From an uncultured Clostridia bacterium (lineage in GTDB: Bacteria; Bacillota; Clostridia; Christensenellales; Borkfalkiaceae), in contig CAKQSU010000076.1 in NCBI GenBank assembly GCA_934273135.1, positions 1-6,263 of the forward strand: DNA of 6,263 nt. The letters are read 5' to 3'. The notes below the pieces were generated by a model. It did no database searches. It saw only the letters and a program-made list of their open reading frames with translations, and had not been told where the DNA came from. Shown here piece by piece: positions 1 through 6,263 of this stretch (position 1 is its first letter; the number at the start of each line of letters is the position of its first letter). The position numbers and the translations under genes are program-made.

Positions 1-6
1 TCTATC

Positions 7-13
7 GGGAGGG
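7..13 (+). promoter_or_regulatory. Probable ribosome binding site for the helicase
   Basis: GGGAGGG lies six bases before the GTG at 20. It supports the GTG start over the upstream open codons, but only 19 bases of upstream sequence are available, so the promoter cannot be examined. Confidence 0.5.
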
Positions 14-19
14 CAGATT

Positions 20-2338
20 GTGGCGATTTCGTTGTTTGAACATAATGAAACGGCGTATTGTGCTGCTCTTTCGATGATGAAAAACACGGGCAAGGCGGCA
101 ATCGTTCATCCTACCGGAACGGGCAAATCTTTCATCGGATTCAAGCTTTGCAAGGATAACCCGAACAAAAAAATCTGCTGGCTTTCGCCATCGGAATATA
201 TTTTTAAAACGCAACTTGAAAACCTTTCTGCTGTTTCCGACGGTTATCAGCCGAAGAATATCGACTTCTACACGTACGCGCGACTAATGAATTTAACCGA
301 CGGCGAAATCGCGGAAATTCAGCCCGACTATATCGTTCTTGACGAGTTTCATAGAGCCGGCGCGGAAGAGTGGGGCAAGGGCGTACAAAAATTATTAAAA
401 TATTACGATAATCGACCTATACTGGGACTTTCGGCAACGAACGTGCGTTATCTCGACAATCAGCGGGATATGGCAGACGAGCTTTTCGATGGCAATATCG
501 CAAGCTATATGACGCTCGGCGAAGCAATTGTCCGCGGAATATTAAACGCGCCGAAATACGTTCTTTCGGTCTATTCGTGCAGAAAAAGTTTGAAAAAGTA
601 TGAGGAACGCGTGCGCCGTCAGAAATCGAAAGCGACGCGCGACGCAGCGGAAGAATATCTCGAAGAATTGCGCCGTTCTTTGGATAAGGCGGAAGGAATA
701 GACGAGATTTTCAAAAAACATATCACGGATAAAAACGGCAAATATATCGTGTTTTGTTCCGACTACGAACATCTTTGCGAGATGACGGAAAAAGTCCCCG
801 AATGGTTCGGCGGGATTGACGAAAACCCGCATATTTATGAGGCTTATTCGGAAGACCCTTCCACGGACGAAGCGTTTGATTCTTTCAAAAAAGACGATAG
901 CGAACACCTAAAACTTTTGTTTTGTATCGATATGCTCAACGAAGGCGTTCACGTGGACGACGTAAGCGGAGTGATTTTGCTTCGTCCTACGGTTTCGCCC
1001 ATTATATACAAACAGCAAATCGGGCGCGCGCTTTCTGCAAGCAAGAAAACAAATCCCGTGATTTTCGATATTGTTCTGAATATTGAAAACCTGTATAGTA
1101 TCGGTTCGATTGAGGACGAAATGCATGTTGCGACCGCGTATTATCGTTCGCGCGGCGAAGGGGATAAAATAGCGGTAGAAAATTTCCGCATTTACGACGA
1201 AGTTAAAGAGTGCAGATCGCTGTTTAATAGACTTAACGATACGCTTTCGGCTTCTTGGGAATATATGTATTCGGTGGCGAAACGCTATTATGAAACGCAC
1301 GGCAATCTCGAAGCGGAAAAGCGGTATATCACCGAAGAAGGGTATTCGCTCGGCACTTGGCTGAACACGCAACGGCTTGTAAATGCCGGGAAATCGCGCG
1401 GAATACTGACGGACGAACAAGTCGAAAAACTCAACGCTATCGGTATGCGTTGGGAAAGCGTTAAGGATATTGCGTGGGAAAAGTATTACGCCGCGGCAAA
1501 AGAGTATTTTGCCGAACACGGCGATTTGCTCCCGAGCGTCACCGATAAGGCGTATCACGGCGTTAAGCTCGGGCGTTGGATTGCGCAGCTTCGCAGCTAT
1601 CGAAAGAGCGGAAGCGGCAGCGCGTACTTAACGGACGAGCGGATAAAACTGCTTGACAAAATAGGAATGGTTTGGGACGTTCCCGATTATCTGTTTGAGA
1701 AAAATTACGCCGCTTTGCTTGATTATTACAAGGAAAACGGAAACGCGGACGTGCCGAGTTATTATGTGACGGCGGACGGTTTGCGGCTCGGAGCGTGGGT
1801 TTTTAATACGCGCAGCCGTAAGAACGGTACTGGTAAAGGCGCAGAACTTACGGATGAACAAATAAAACGGCTTGACGAATTAGGCTTTTCTTGGAACGGA
1901 CGGCACAAAAATACGTGGGATAAGGCTTATCTGGCGGCTTGCGAATACAAGAAAAAGCACGGAGATTTAAAAATTCCCGTGGCGTATGTTACGGCAGACG
2001 GATTGGCGCTCGGCAGATGGATTCGGTATCAGATTGATGTCGGAGAAAAACTCCCTAAGGAAAAGAAAGAAAAGTTACTCGCCCTTGGAGTGAATTTTGA
2101 AAAAACGGACGCTTGGGAAGAAAAATTCGCTTTGCTGAAACAGTATTACGCGGAACACGGCGATTTGAAGATTCCCGCAAATTACGTGGTAGAAGGCGTT
2201 TGGCTTGCGCGGTGGCTTACCGAACAAAAAGCAAGACTGAACGGAAAATCTACAGTGAGGAGCGGCAAAAAAGCGCTTACGGATGAGCAGGCGGCTAAAT
2301 TGCGTTCGCTCGGCGTTCAGAGCAAAGCTTTGGCTTGA
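20..2338 (+). CDS. Superfamily 2 DEAD/DEAH-type helicase with five C-terminal helicase-associated (HA) repeats
   Basis: This predicted 772-residue cytoplasmic ATP-dependent helicase or translocase acts on nucleic acid; its real substrate is unknown. Visible core motifs are Walker A HPTGTGKS (residues 30-37), motif Ia around CWLSP (53-57), motif II DEFH (108-111), motif III SAT (138-140), motif IV near KYIVFCS (241-247), motif V near MLNEGVH (305-311) and motif VI QIGRALS (333-339). A charged helical stretch (about 187-236) separates the two RecA-like lobes. A linker (about 340-411) leads into five HA repeats, each about 65-72 residues, thought in this family to bind nucleic acid. No nuclease or methylase domain is seen. 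I chose the GTG at 20 because GGGAGGG (7-13) sits six bases upstream and the family usually begins just before a LFEHN-like motif, as here. The frame is open to the left edge, so a slightly earlier start cannot be excluded. The stop lies 41 bases before the aminotransferase start, so co-transcription is likely. The helicase call is firm; the biological role is not known. Confidence 0.93.
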   Translation: MAISLFEHNETAYCAALSMMKNTGKAAIVHPTGTGKSFIGFKLCKDNPNKKICWLSPSEYIFKTQLENLSAVSDGYQPKNIDFYTYARLMNLTDGEIAEIQPDYIVLDEFHRAGAEEWGKGVQKLLKYYDNRPILGLSATNVRYLDNQRDMADELFDGNIASYMTLGEAIVRGILNAPKYVLSVYSCRKSLKKYEERVRRQKSKATRDAAEEYLEELRRSLDKAEGIDEIFKKHITDKNGKYIVFCSDYEHLCEMTEKVPEWFGGIDENPHIYEAYSEDPSTDEAFDSFKKDDSEHLKLLFCIDMLNEGVHVDDVSGVILLRPTVSPIIYKQQIGRALSASKKTNPVIFDIVLNIENLYSIGSIEDEMHVATAYYRSRGEGDKIAVENFRIYDEVKECRSLFNRLNDTLSASWEYMYSVAKRYYETHGNLEAEKRYITEEGYSLGTWLNTQRLVNAGKSRGILTDEQVEKLNAIGMRWESVKDIAWEKYYAAAKEYFAEHGDLLPSVTDKAYHGVKLGRWIAQLRSYRKSGSGSAYLTDERIKLLDKIGMVWDVPDYLFEKNYAALLDYYKENGNADVPSYYVTADGLRLGAWVFNTRSRKNGTGKGAELTDEQIKRLDELGFSWNGRHKNTWDKAYLAACEYKKKHGDLKIPVAYVTADGLALGRWIRYQIDVGEKLPKEKKEKLLALGVNFEKTDAWEEKFALLKQYYAEHGDLKIPANYVVEGVWLARWLTEQKARLNGKSTVRSGKKALTDEQAAKLRSLGVQSKALA
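1253..2320 (+). repeat. Five tandem helicase-associated (HA) domain repeats, coding
   Basis: Five diverged copies of one protein module fill the C-terminal half of the helicase. They begin near residues 412, 485, 557, 632 and 698. Each follows the pattern aromatic residue (W or F) - Y-rich helix - HG or NG plus D/N - Y.V...G - LG.W - (spacer) - LTDEQ-like helix - LG or IG - W. Copy 2 has a changed segment after HGD (LLPSVTDKAYHG). Copy 4 has a shortened spacer and lacks the LTDEQ form (it reads LPKEKKEKL). Copy 5 ends without the final tryptophan. The copies differ clearly in DNA sequence, so this is old domain duplication rather than a recent tandem repeat. HA modules are considered nucleic-acid binding; that is family knowledge, not shown here. 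Confidence 0.88.
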
Positions 2339-2368
2339 TGCTTGACAACGGCACGGAACAAGCAGAAA

Positions 2369-2376
2369 AAGGAGAA
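2369..2376 (+). promoter_or_regulatory. Strong ribosome binding site for the aminotransferase
   Basis: AAGGAGAA precedes two adjacent in-frame ATGs at 2380 and 2383. The GGAG core is five bases from the first and eight from the second, so either could be used. The same frame also contains an ATG at 2338 overlapping the helicase TGA (TGATG), but that start lacks a good site and would add a 14-residue extension not expected in the family. Confidence 0.8.
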
Positions 2377-2379
2377 ATA

Positions 2380-3660
2380 ATGATGCTAAAGAAAACGGAT
2401 ATAAAACCTTTTGATAAAAAAATATACCTTGCTTCGCCGACGATGCACGGGAAAGAATTAAAGTATATGACCGAGGCGTACGAAACGAATTGGATGTCCA
2501 CTGTGGGCGCGAACATCAACGAGGTGGAAAAGATTGCCGCCGAGAAAGCGGGAATGAAATACGCCGTTGCTCTTTCGTGCTGTACCGCCGCGTTGCATTT
2601 GTGCGTGAAATCGGCGGGCGAGAAATTATACGGCAAGCCCATAATAGGTCACGGCGCACTGGAAGGCAGGCGGGTGTTCTGTTCGGATATGACGTTTGAC
2701 GCCACGCTCAATCCCGTTGTTTACGAGGGCGGAATTCCCGTGTTTATCGATACGGAAGCGGATTCGTGGAATATGGATCCCGTTTCGCTTGAAAAGGCGT
2801 TTGAGCTGTACCCCGAGGTGAAACTTGTGGTGTGCGCCGAATTGTATGGTTTTCCGGGACGGATCGATTTAATTAAGCAAATCTGCGAAAAGCACGGCGC
2901 GCTTTTGATCGAGGACGCCGCCGAGGCTATGGGCGCGACGTTGAACGGCAGGCAATGCGGCTCTTTCGGCGATTATGCGGCGATCAGCTATAACGGCAAT
3001 AAAATTATTACGGGTTAATCGGGCGGGTGTCTGCTGACGAATGAAATCGAAGTGGCGGATAAGGCGAGAAAGTGGTCTACGCAGGCGCGCGAGAATGCGC
3101 CGTGGTATCAGCACGAAGAAGTAGGTTACAACTACCGCATGAGCAACGTGATTGCGGGGGTGATTCGCGGACAATATCCGCACCTTAACGAGCATATCGC
3201 GCAGAAGAAAGCGATTTACGAAAGATACCGCGACGGCTTGAAAGATTTGCCTGTGAAGATGAATCCCATAATCGACGGCGCATTACCGAATTATTGGCTT
3301 TCGGCGATGATTATCGACGAAAAATATATGTGCCGGCAGGTGCGCGACGATTCGACGGCGTTGTTCGTTGCGGAATCGGGTAAGACTTGTCCGACCGAGA
3401 TTTTGCAAGCGATATTTGCTTTGAATGCGGAAGGCAGACCGATCTGGAAGCCTATGCACATGCAGCCGATGTACCGCATGCACGAGTTCATAACTCGTGA
3501 GGGAAGCGGGCGTGCAAAAACGAATGCTTACATAGCGGGCGGTGTTTTCGATGTCGGCGCGGATATTTTTAATCGCGGTTTGTGCTTGCCTTCGGACAAT
3601 AAGATGACTGCCGAGCAACAAGATATCATTATAAAATTAGTCAGAGCGTGTTTCGAGTGA
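2380..3660 (+). pseudogene. DegT/DnrJ/EryC1/StrS-family PLP sugar aminotransferase, interrupted by an in-frame TAA
   Basis: The family transfers an amino group, usually from glutamate, to a 4-keto or 3-keto nucleotide sugar in the cytoplasm, supplying amino sugars for surface glycans. The reading frame spans 426 codons, in line with the family. Before the stop are the TAALHL cofactor-phosphate loop (near 69-74), a SDMTFDATLNP segment (102-111), the EDAAEAMGA motif with the ring-nitrogen aspartate D179, GSFGD (194-198) and the Schiff-base lysine K208 in SYNGNK. TAA at 3016-3018 is codon 213. The same frame then continues with GGCLLTNE, EVGYNYRMSN, GRPIWKPMHMQP and GLCLPSDNKMT, all expected C-terminal family motifs, to TGA at 3658-3660. 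From memory, relatives read ITGSSGG here, so one C-to-A change (TCA to TAA) explains the stop. The first fragment is 212 residues. A second could restart at GTG 3052 (202 residues), but no good ribosome site is seen. It is either a recent pseudogene or a sequence error. The exact sugar substrate cannot be told; a PglE/EpsN-like role is plausible. Confidence 0.88.
3016..3018 (+). other. Premature in-frame TAA stop codon within the aminotransferase
   Basis: The codon sits in acg-ggt-TAA-tcg-ggc-ggg. Frame is unchanged on both sides, so this is a substitution rather than an indel. It is not a sign of code reassignment, because TAA also ends the glycosyltransferase at 5208-5210. TGA and TAG recoding (selenocysteine, pyrrolysine) does not apply to TAA. 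Confidence 0.9.
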
Positions 3661-3669
3661 TAAGAGAGT

Positions 3670-4455
3670 ATGAACGAGTTTTTTAAAGTTTTAATAAGCA
3701 CATGGTGGGGCATAACGATTATTTGCCTTGTAGCCGTAGCTTTGTTGTTTTTGTTGTCAATGTGGCTCTATAAGCCGTTTTTCAAGCGATTTTACGATTT
3801 TGTTTTGTCGCTTTTGGCTCTTATATTGCTTTCTCCGCTGTTGATTGCGTTGACGGTGGTCGGCGCGATTGCAATGCATGGGAATCCGTTTTTCACGCAG
3901 TTGCGCCCCGGAAAGAAAGATAAAAACGGGAACGAAAAGATTTTTCGCTTGATTAAATTCCGCACAATGAGCAACAAAAAGGACGCGGACGGGAATTTGT
4001 TGACGGATGCGCAACGGCTGAATAAGTATGGAAAGTTTCTTCGTAAAAGTTCGCTTGACGAGTTAGGAGAACTCTTGAATATCTTAAAAGGCGACATGTC
4101 CATCGTCGGTCCAAGACCGCAACTCGTTCGTGATATGGTTTTTATGACGGCGGAACAAAGAACTCGTCATAACGTTCGCCCGGGTCTTACAGGCTTAGCT
4201 CAGGTGAACGGCAGAAACGCTATTGCTTGGGAAGACAAATTGAAATTCGATTTGCAATACATAGCAAAAATAACTTTTTGGGGCGACGTCGGTATAATTT
4301 TAAAAACTGTATTCAAAGTTTTAAAGCGTAGCGACGTTGTTCGTGACGGCACTGTATCGGATATGGACTACGGCGACTGGTTGTTACAAGAAAATGTAAT
4401 AACTCAAGAAGATTATAACAAAAAGCAAGAAGAAGCAAAAGAGATTATTTTATGA
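3670..4455 (+). CDS. Monotopic phosphoglycosyl transferase (undecaprenyl-phosphate sugar-1-phosphate transferase, bacterial sugar transferase family)
   Basis: This 261-residue inner-membrane enzyme moves a sugar-1-phosphate from a UDP-sugar to undecaprenyl phosphate, the first membrane step of glycan assembly. Family marks are KRFYDFVLSLLALILLSP (39-56, the re-entrant helix with its SP break), FFTQLRPGK (74-82), FRLIKFRTM (92-100), the catalytic aspartate-glutamate pair D130-E131 in SSLDELGELLNILKGDMS, GPRP (147-150) and RPGLTGLAQVNGRN (170-183). An additional hydrophobic segment (about 12-34) precedes the usual PglC/EpsL-like start. An internal ATG at 3760 (M31) would give the canonical short form, but it has no ribosome site. 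ATG 3670 is the only standard start after the in-frame TAA at 3661; its upstream GAGAG is weak and very close, so coupling to the aminotransferase stop nine bases earlier is likely. It lacks the four-helix N-terminal region of WbaP/WcaJ-type enzymes. The acidic tail after about 222 is variable in the family. The sugar donor is unknown; diNAcBac-like or other N-acetylated sugars are common for relatives. Confidence 0.93.
   Translation: MNEFFKVLISTWWGITIICLVAVALLFLLSMWLYKPFFKRFYDFVLSLLALILLSPLLIALTVVGAIAMHGNPFFTQLRPGKKDKNGNEKIFRLIKFRTMSNKKDADGNLLTDAQRLNKYGKFLRKSSLDELGELLNILKGDMSIVGPRPQLVRDMVFMTAEQRTRHNVRPGLTGLAQVNGRNAIAWEDKLKFDLQYIAKITFWGDVGIILKTVFKVLKRSDVVRDGTVSDMDYGDWLLQENVITQEDYNKKQEEAKEIIL
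4452..4455 (+). promoter_or_regulatory. ATGA start/stop overlap coupling two genes
   Basis: The ATG of the family-2 glycosyltransferase (4452-4454) shares bases with the TGA of the phosphoglycosyl transferase (4453-4455). This arrangement usually means the downstream gene is translated by ribosomes finishing the upstream one, and it ties both to one transcript. Confidence 0.85.
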
Positions 4456-5210
4456 ATGAATTGGTTTCAATCATAATGCCATCTTATAATACGGCAAAGT
4501 ACATAGCGGAATCGATAAACTCAGTATTGGCGCAAACATATACAAACTGGGAATTGTTGATTGTTGACGATTGCTCCACTGATAACACAGATGAAATTGT
4601 TCAACCGTTTTTATCCGACGAAAGAATTAAGTATTTCAAAAATGAAAAAAACAGCGGTGCTGCAGTATCGAGAAATAAGGCGTTGCGTGAAGCCAAAGGA
4701 AAATGGATCGCTTTTTTAGATAGTGATGATTTGTGGCTCCCTGAAAAGCTTGAAAAGCAAATCATGTTTATGAAAAAAAACGATTACAAGTTTTCTTATA
4801 CGGATTATGAAAAGATCGATGAAGCTTCGGATCCGTTGAATATTTTAGTTTCGGGACCTGAGAAAGTAACAGAAAAAGCAATGTACCGTTATTGCTGGAT
4901 TGGCTGCTTAACCGTTATGTATGATGCGGAACAAATTGGACTAATTCAAATCAAAGACATTAAAAAAAATAACGATTATGCCATGTGGTTGCAGGTTGCA
5001 AAGAAAGAACATTGTTATTTGTTGCGTGAGAATCTTGCAAAATACAGAATACGAAAAAAATCTGTTTCTCATGATAGATTGAGTAAAAAACTAAAAAGCC
5101 ATTACGATTTATTTCGTTATTGTGACGAAAAGTCTGTGTTAGCGGCTATTTGGTATGCGTGTTGGAATATGTTTTTTGGCGTAATAAAAAAAATAAAGTA
5201 CGAAAAATAA
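4452..5210 (+). CDS. Glycosyltransferase family 2-like (GT-A fold), surface polysaccharide assembly
   Basis: This 252-residue enzyme is expected to transfer a sugar from a nucleotide donor to the lipid-linked glycan at the cytoplasmic membrane face. It begins VSIIMPSYN (5-13), then SINSVLAQTYTNWELLIVDD (21-40) with the nucleotide-binding aspartates, CSTDNT, NSGAAVSRNKAL (67-78) and the DXD-type metal site LDSDDLW (89-95). NNDYAMWL (173-180) resembles the ED-type catalytic-base segment of GT2 enzymes, with D175 as the candidate. YRIRKKSVS (198-206) matches the usual end of the catalytic domain. The C-terminal stretch (about 228-247) is hydrophobic and aromatic with trailing lysines, perhaps for membrane association. 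The start ATG overlaps the upstream TGA as ATGA, a typical coupling arrangement, and no strong ribosome site is present. GC is clearly lower than in the aminotransferase. Donor and acceptor cannot be assigned. Confidence 0.93.
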   Translation: MNELVSIIMPSYNTAKYIAESINSVLAQTYTNWELLIVDDCSTDNTDEIVQPFLSDERIKYFKNEKNSGAAVSRNKALREAKGKWIAFLDSDDLWLPEKLEKQIMFMKKNDYKFSYTDYEKIDEASDPLNILVSGPEKVTEKAMYRYCWIGCLTVMYDAEQIGLIQIKDIKKNNDYAMWLQVAKKEHCYLLRENLAKYRIRKKSVSHDRLSKKLKSHYDLFRYCDEKSVLAAIWYACWNMFFGVIKKIKYEK

Positions 5211-5214
5211 GAGG
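5211..5214 (+). promoter_or_regulatory. Probable ribosome binding site for the last glycosyltransferase
   Basis: GAGG immediately follows the preceding TAA and lies nine bases before GTG 5224 (six before TTG 5221). It is only two bases before an out-of-frame ATG at 5217, which opens a 24-codon frame. The spacing therefore favours the GTG or TTG start of the long reading frame. Confidence 0.55.
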
Positions 5215-5223
5215 ATATGATTG

Positions 5224-6263
5224 GTGAAAACATTAACAACGGCTGGAAGTTTGCGTGGTTTTTTTCGAGAAATGATAAACACTCTAAATAATGCTAAGGT
5301 ATGCAACATCTGTTGTGACGCGAAAAATACATATGAAGTGCCATCCAAAATAAAACATTGTTTAAGTTCTGTCATAAAGTGGAAAATATTCGATTATATT
5401 GGACTTTTTCAGGTGATTAGGAAAAAGGTAAACGAGGATAAGGTTGGTATTATTAGCTACAATCGATTTTTAAAAACGAATAAACCATATTATATCGTTT
5501 TAGAAAACCCGTATGGATTAGTTAATTATTGTGATAAAAGAATGTTGTATCCTATAGCTAAGAAGAAAATAACGCATTATATTAGTGATACTAAATTAAA
5601 ATATGTTATTTGTATGTCTAAGGCTTGTTTTCAGACTTTTGATGAGATATATAATATAAATTGTGAGAAGAAAATCCAAATCTATCCTTTGATTCCTAAT
5701 GGCGTATTAAAGAAAGCATATGATGGAGCTATAAAATGTTTGTTTGTCTCTAGTCAGTTTTATTTGAAAGGTGGAGATGAGTTGTTGAGAGCTTTAGAAA
5801 TCATTGGTCATAGGAAAAATTTATCGGTAACCATAATAACGCCTGTCGAATTGTTAAGTAATGAACTAAGAGATAGAATAAGCGCAATTGGTGTCGAACT
5901 TGTTGATTATAAATTATCAAAGGCTCAAATTCGAAAATACTACGAACAAGCTCATATTCTATTAAATCCTACTAGAATGGAAAGTTTTTCATTAGTAACA
6001 TTGGAATCAATGAAATTCGGCTGTGCGTATATAGGAACTAATTTGTATGCTATTCCAGAAATGATCGAGGAAGGGAAAAATGGATATTTGACTGATGCAT
6101 TATTTTCCCCTTGGACTGACGGTGTTATGAATAGCCAGAAACATAAAGAATTGAAAAAGTATACAAAAAAAGGACCTTTTGATGATAAATTATCCATGTT
6201 TATTGTTGAGAAAATTACTTTTTTGTTGAGTAATATTGATATCTTAAAGTCTATGAATATGTA
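5224..6263 (+). CDS. GT-B fold glycosyltransferase (family 4-like), 3' end cut by window edge
   Basis: An uninterrupted frame of 346 complete codons runs off the right edge, so the end is unknown but probably near. The fold is shown by the C-terminal domain: CLFVSSQFYLKGGDELLRAL (172-191; K182-G183-G184 is the usual phosphate-binding K-G spot), then HILLNPTRMESFSLVTLESMKFG. This last stretch carries the family's E-x7-E motif (E253, E261), contacting donor phosphate and sugar, followed by IPEMIEEGKNGYL. A C..CC cluster (27, 30, 31) lies near the N-terminus and the N-domain shows no other motif I can name. GTG 5224 is chosen for its ribosome site; TGA 5218-5220 closes the frame upstream. TTG 5221 and ATG 5272 are alternatives, the latter without a clear ribosome site. 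It follows the previous gene by 13 bases and should extend the same lipid-linked glycan. It is very AT-rich (about 23% GC in bases 5581-5640), suggesting transfer or a fast-changing part of the locus. Confidence 0.85.
   Translation, partial: MKTLTTAGSLRGFFREMINTLNNAKVCNICCDAKNTYEVPSKIKHCLSSVIKWKIFDYIGLFQVIRKKVNEDKVGIISYNRFLKTNKPYYIVLENPYGLVNYCDKRMLYPIAKKKITHYISDTKLKYVICMSKACFQTFDEIYNINCEKKIQIYPLIPNGVLKKAYDGAIKCLFVSSQFYLKGGDELLRALEIIGHRKNLSVTIITPVELLSNELRDRISAIGVELVDYKLSKAQIRKYYEQAHILLNPTRMESFSLVTLESMKFGCAYIGTNLYAIPEMIEEGKNGYLTDALFSPWTDGVMNSQKHKELKKYTKKGPFDDKLSMFIVEKITFLLSNIDILKSMNM

Noticed and set aside
908..1558. 216-codon open frame on the minus strand within the helicase gene
   Set aside because: It lies wholly opposite a clearly conserved helicase, shows no family motifs, and is the kind of antisense frame produced by codon bias. 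Other minus-strand frames (542-907, 1628-1861, 2295-2642, 2869-3195, 3283-3621, 3792-4103, 5952-6197) were dropped for the same reason.
20..2338. Helicase as part of a restriction-modification or other known defence module
   Set aside because: No nuclease, methylase, specificity or other defence partner is visible in the protein or in the downstream genes; the left flank cannot be seen.
2339..2379. Terminator or promoter between helicase and aminotransferase
   Set aside because: The 41-base gap has no GC-rich hairpin with a T-run and no convincing -35/-10 pair; it mainly holds the ribosome binding site.
3016..3018. Stop-codon recoding or an alternative genetic code
   Set aside because: TAA serves as a genuine terminator at 5208-5210, and known selenocysteine and pyrrolysine recoding uses TGA or TAG.
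3052..3660. The C-terminal aminotransferase fragment as a separate gene
   Set aside because: It starts mid-domain with a GTG lacking a good ribosome site, and every motif is the continuation of the upstream frame.
5217..5291. Small 24-codon ATG reading frame ahead of the last glycosyltransferase
   Set aside because: The ribosome site would be only two bases away, the frame overlaps the better-supported GTG-started gene, and the peptide shows no recognisable feature.

Overview
All genes are on the + strand and tightly packed. The layout is one helicase gene followed by a four-gene run for making a cell-surface glycan. The style suggests an uncultured member of the Bacillota, probably Clostridia. 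The reasons are strong AAGGAG-type ribosome sites, the helicase-associated (HA) repeat helicase architecture, the clostridial flavour of the DegT-type aminotransferase, and low-GC glycosyltransferases. This placement is inference; no rRNA or other marker gene is present.

Layout: (1) 20-2338, a superfamily 2 helicase with a complete ATPase core and five C-terminal HA repeats. (2) 2380-3660, a DegT/DnrJ/EryC1/StrS-family sugar aminotransferase. It is homologous-looking along its whole length but cut by a single in-frame TAA at 3016-3018, five codons after the PLP lysine. (3) 3670-4455, a monotopic phosphoglycosyl transferase (undecaprenyl-phosphate sugar-1-phosphate transferase) with an extra N-terminal membrane helix. 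(4) 4452-5210, a family-2-like glycosyltransferase overlapping the previous gene by ATGA. (5) 5224 to the right edge, a GT-B (family-4-like) glycosyltransferase that runs off the window.

Genes 2-5 fit one pathway. The aminotransferase makes a nucleotide-linked amino sugar, the phosphoglycosyl transferase loads the first sugar phosphate onto undecaprenyl phosphate at the inner face of the membrane, and the two glycosyltransferases extend the lipid-linked chain. A partner dehydratase, acetyltransferase, flippase and polymerase are not seen here and may lie outside. The helicase has no obvious biochemical place in this pathway, but its stop codon is only 41 bases from the aminotransferase start and no terminator or promoter is evident between them.

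No gap exceeds about 42 bases. I see no RNA gene, CRISPR array, insertion sequence, riboswitch or terminator. GC content falls along the cluster from the aminotransferase to the last glycosyltransferase. The most useful observations are the nonsense codon in the aminotransferase and the helicase/glycan operon linkage. I do not see convincing evidence of an entirely new system.
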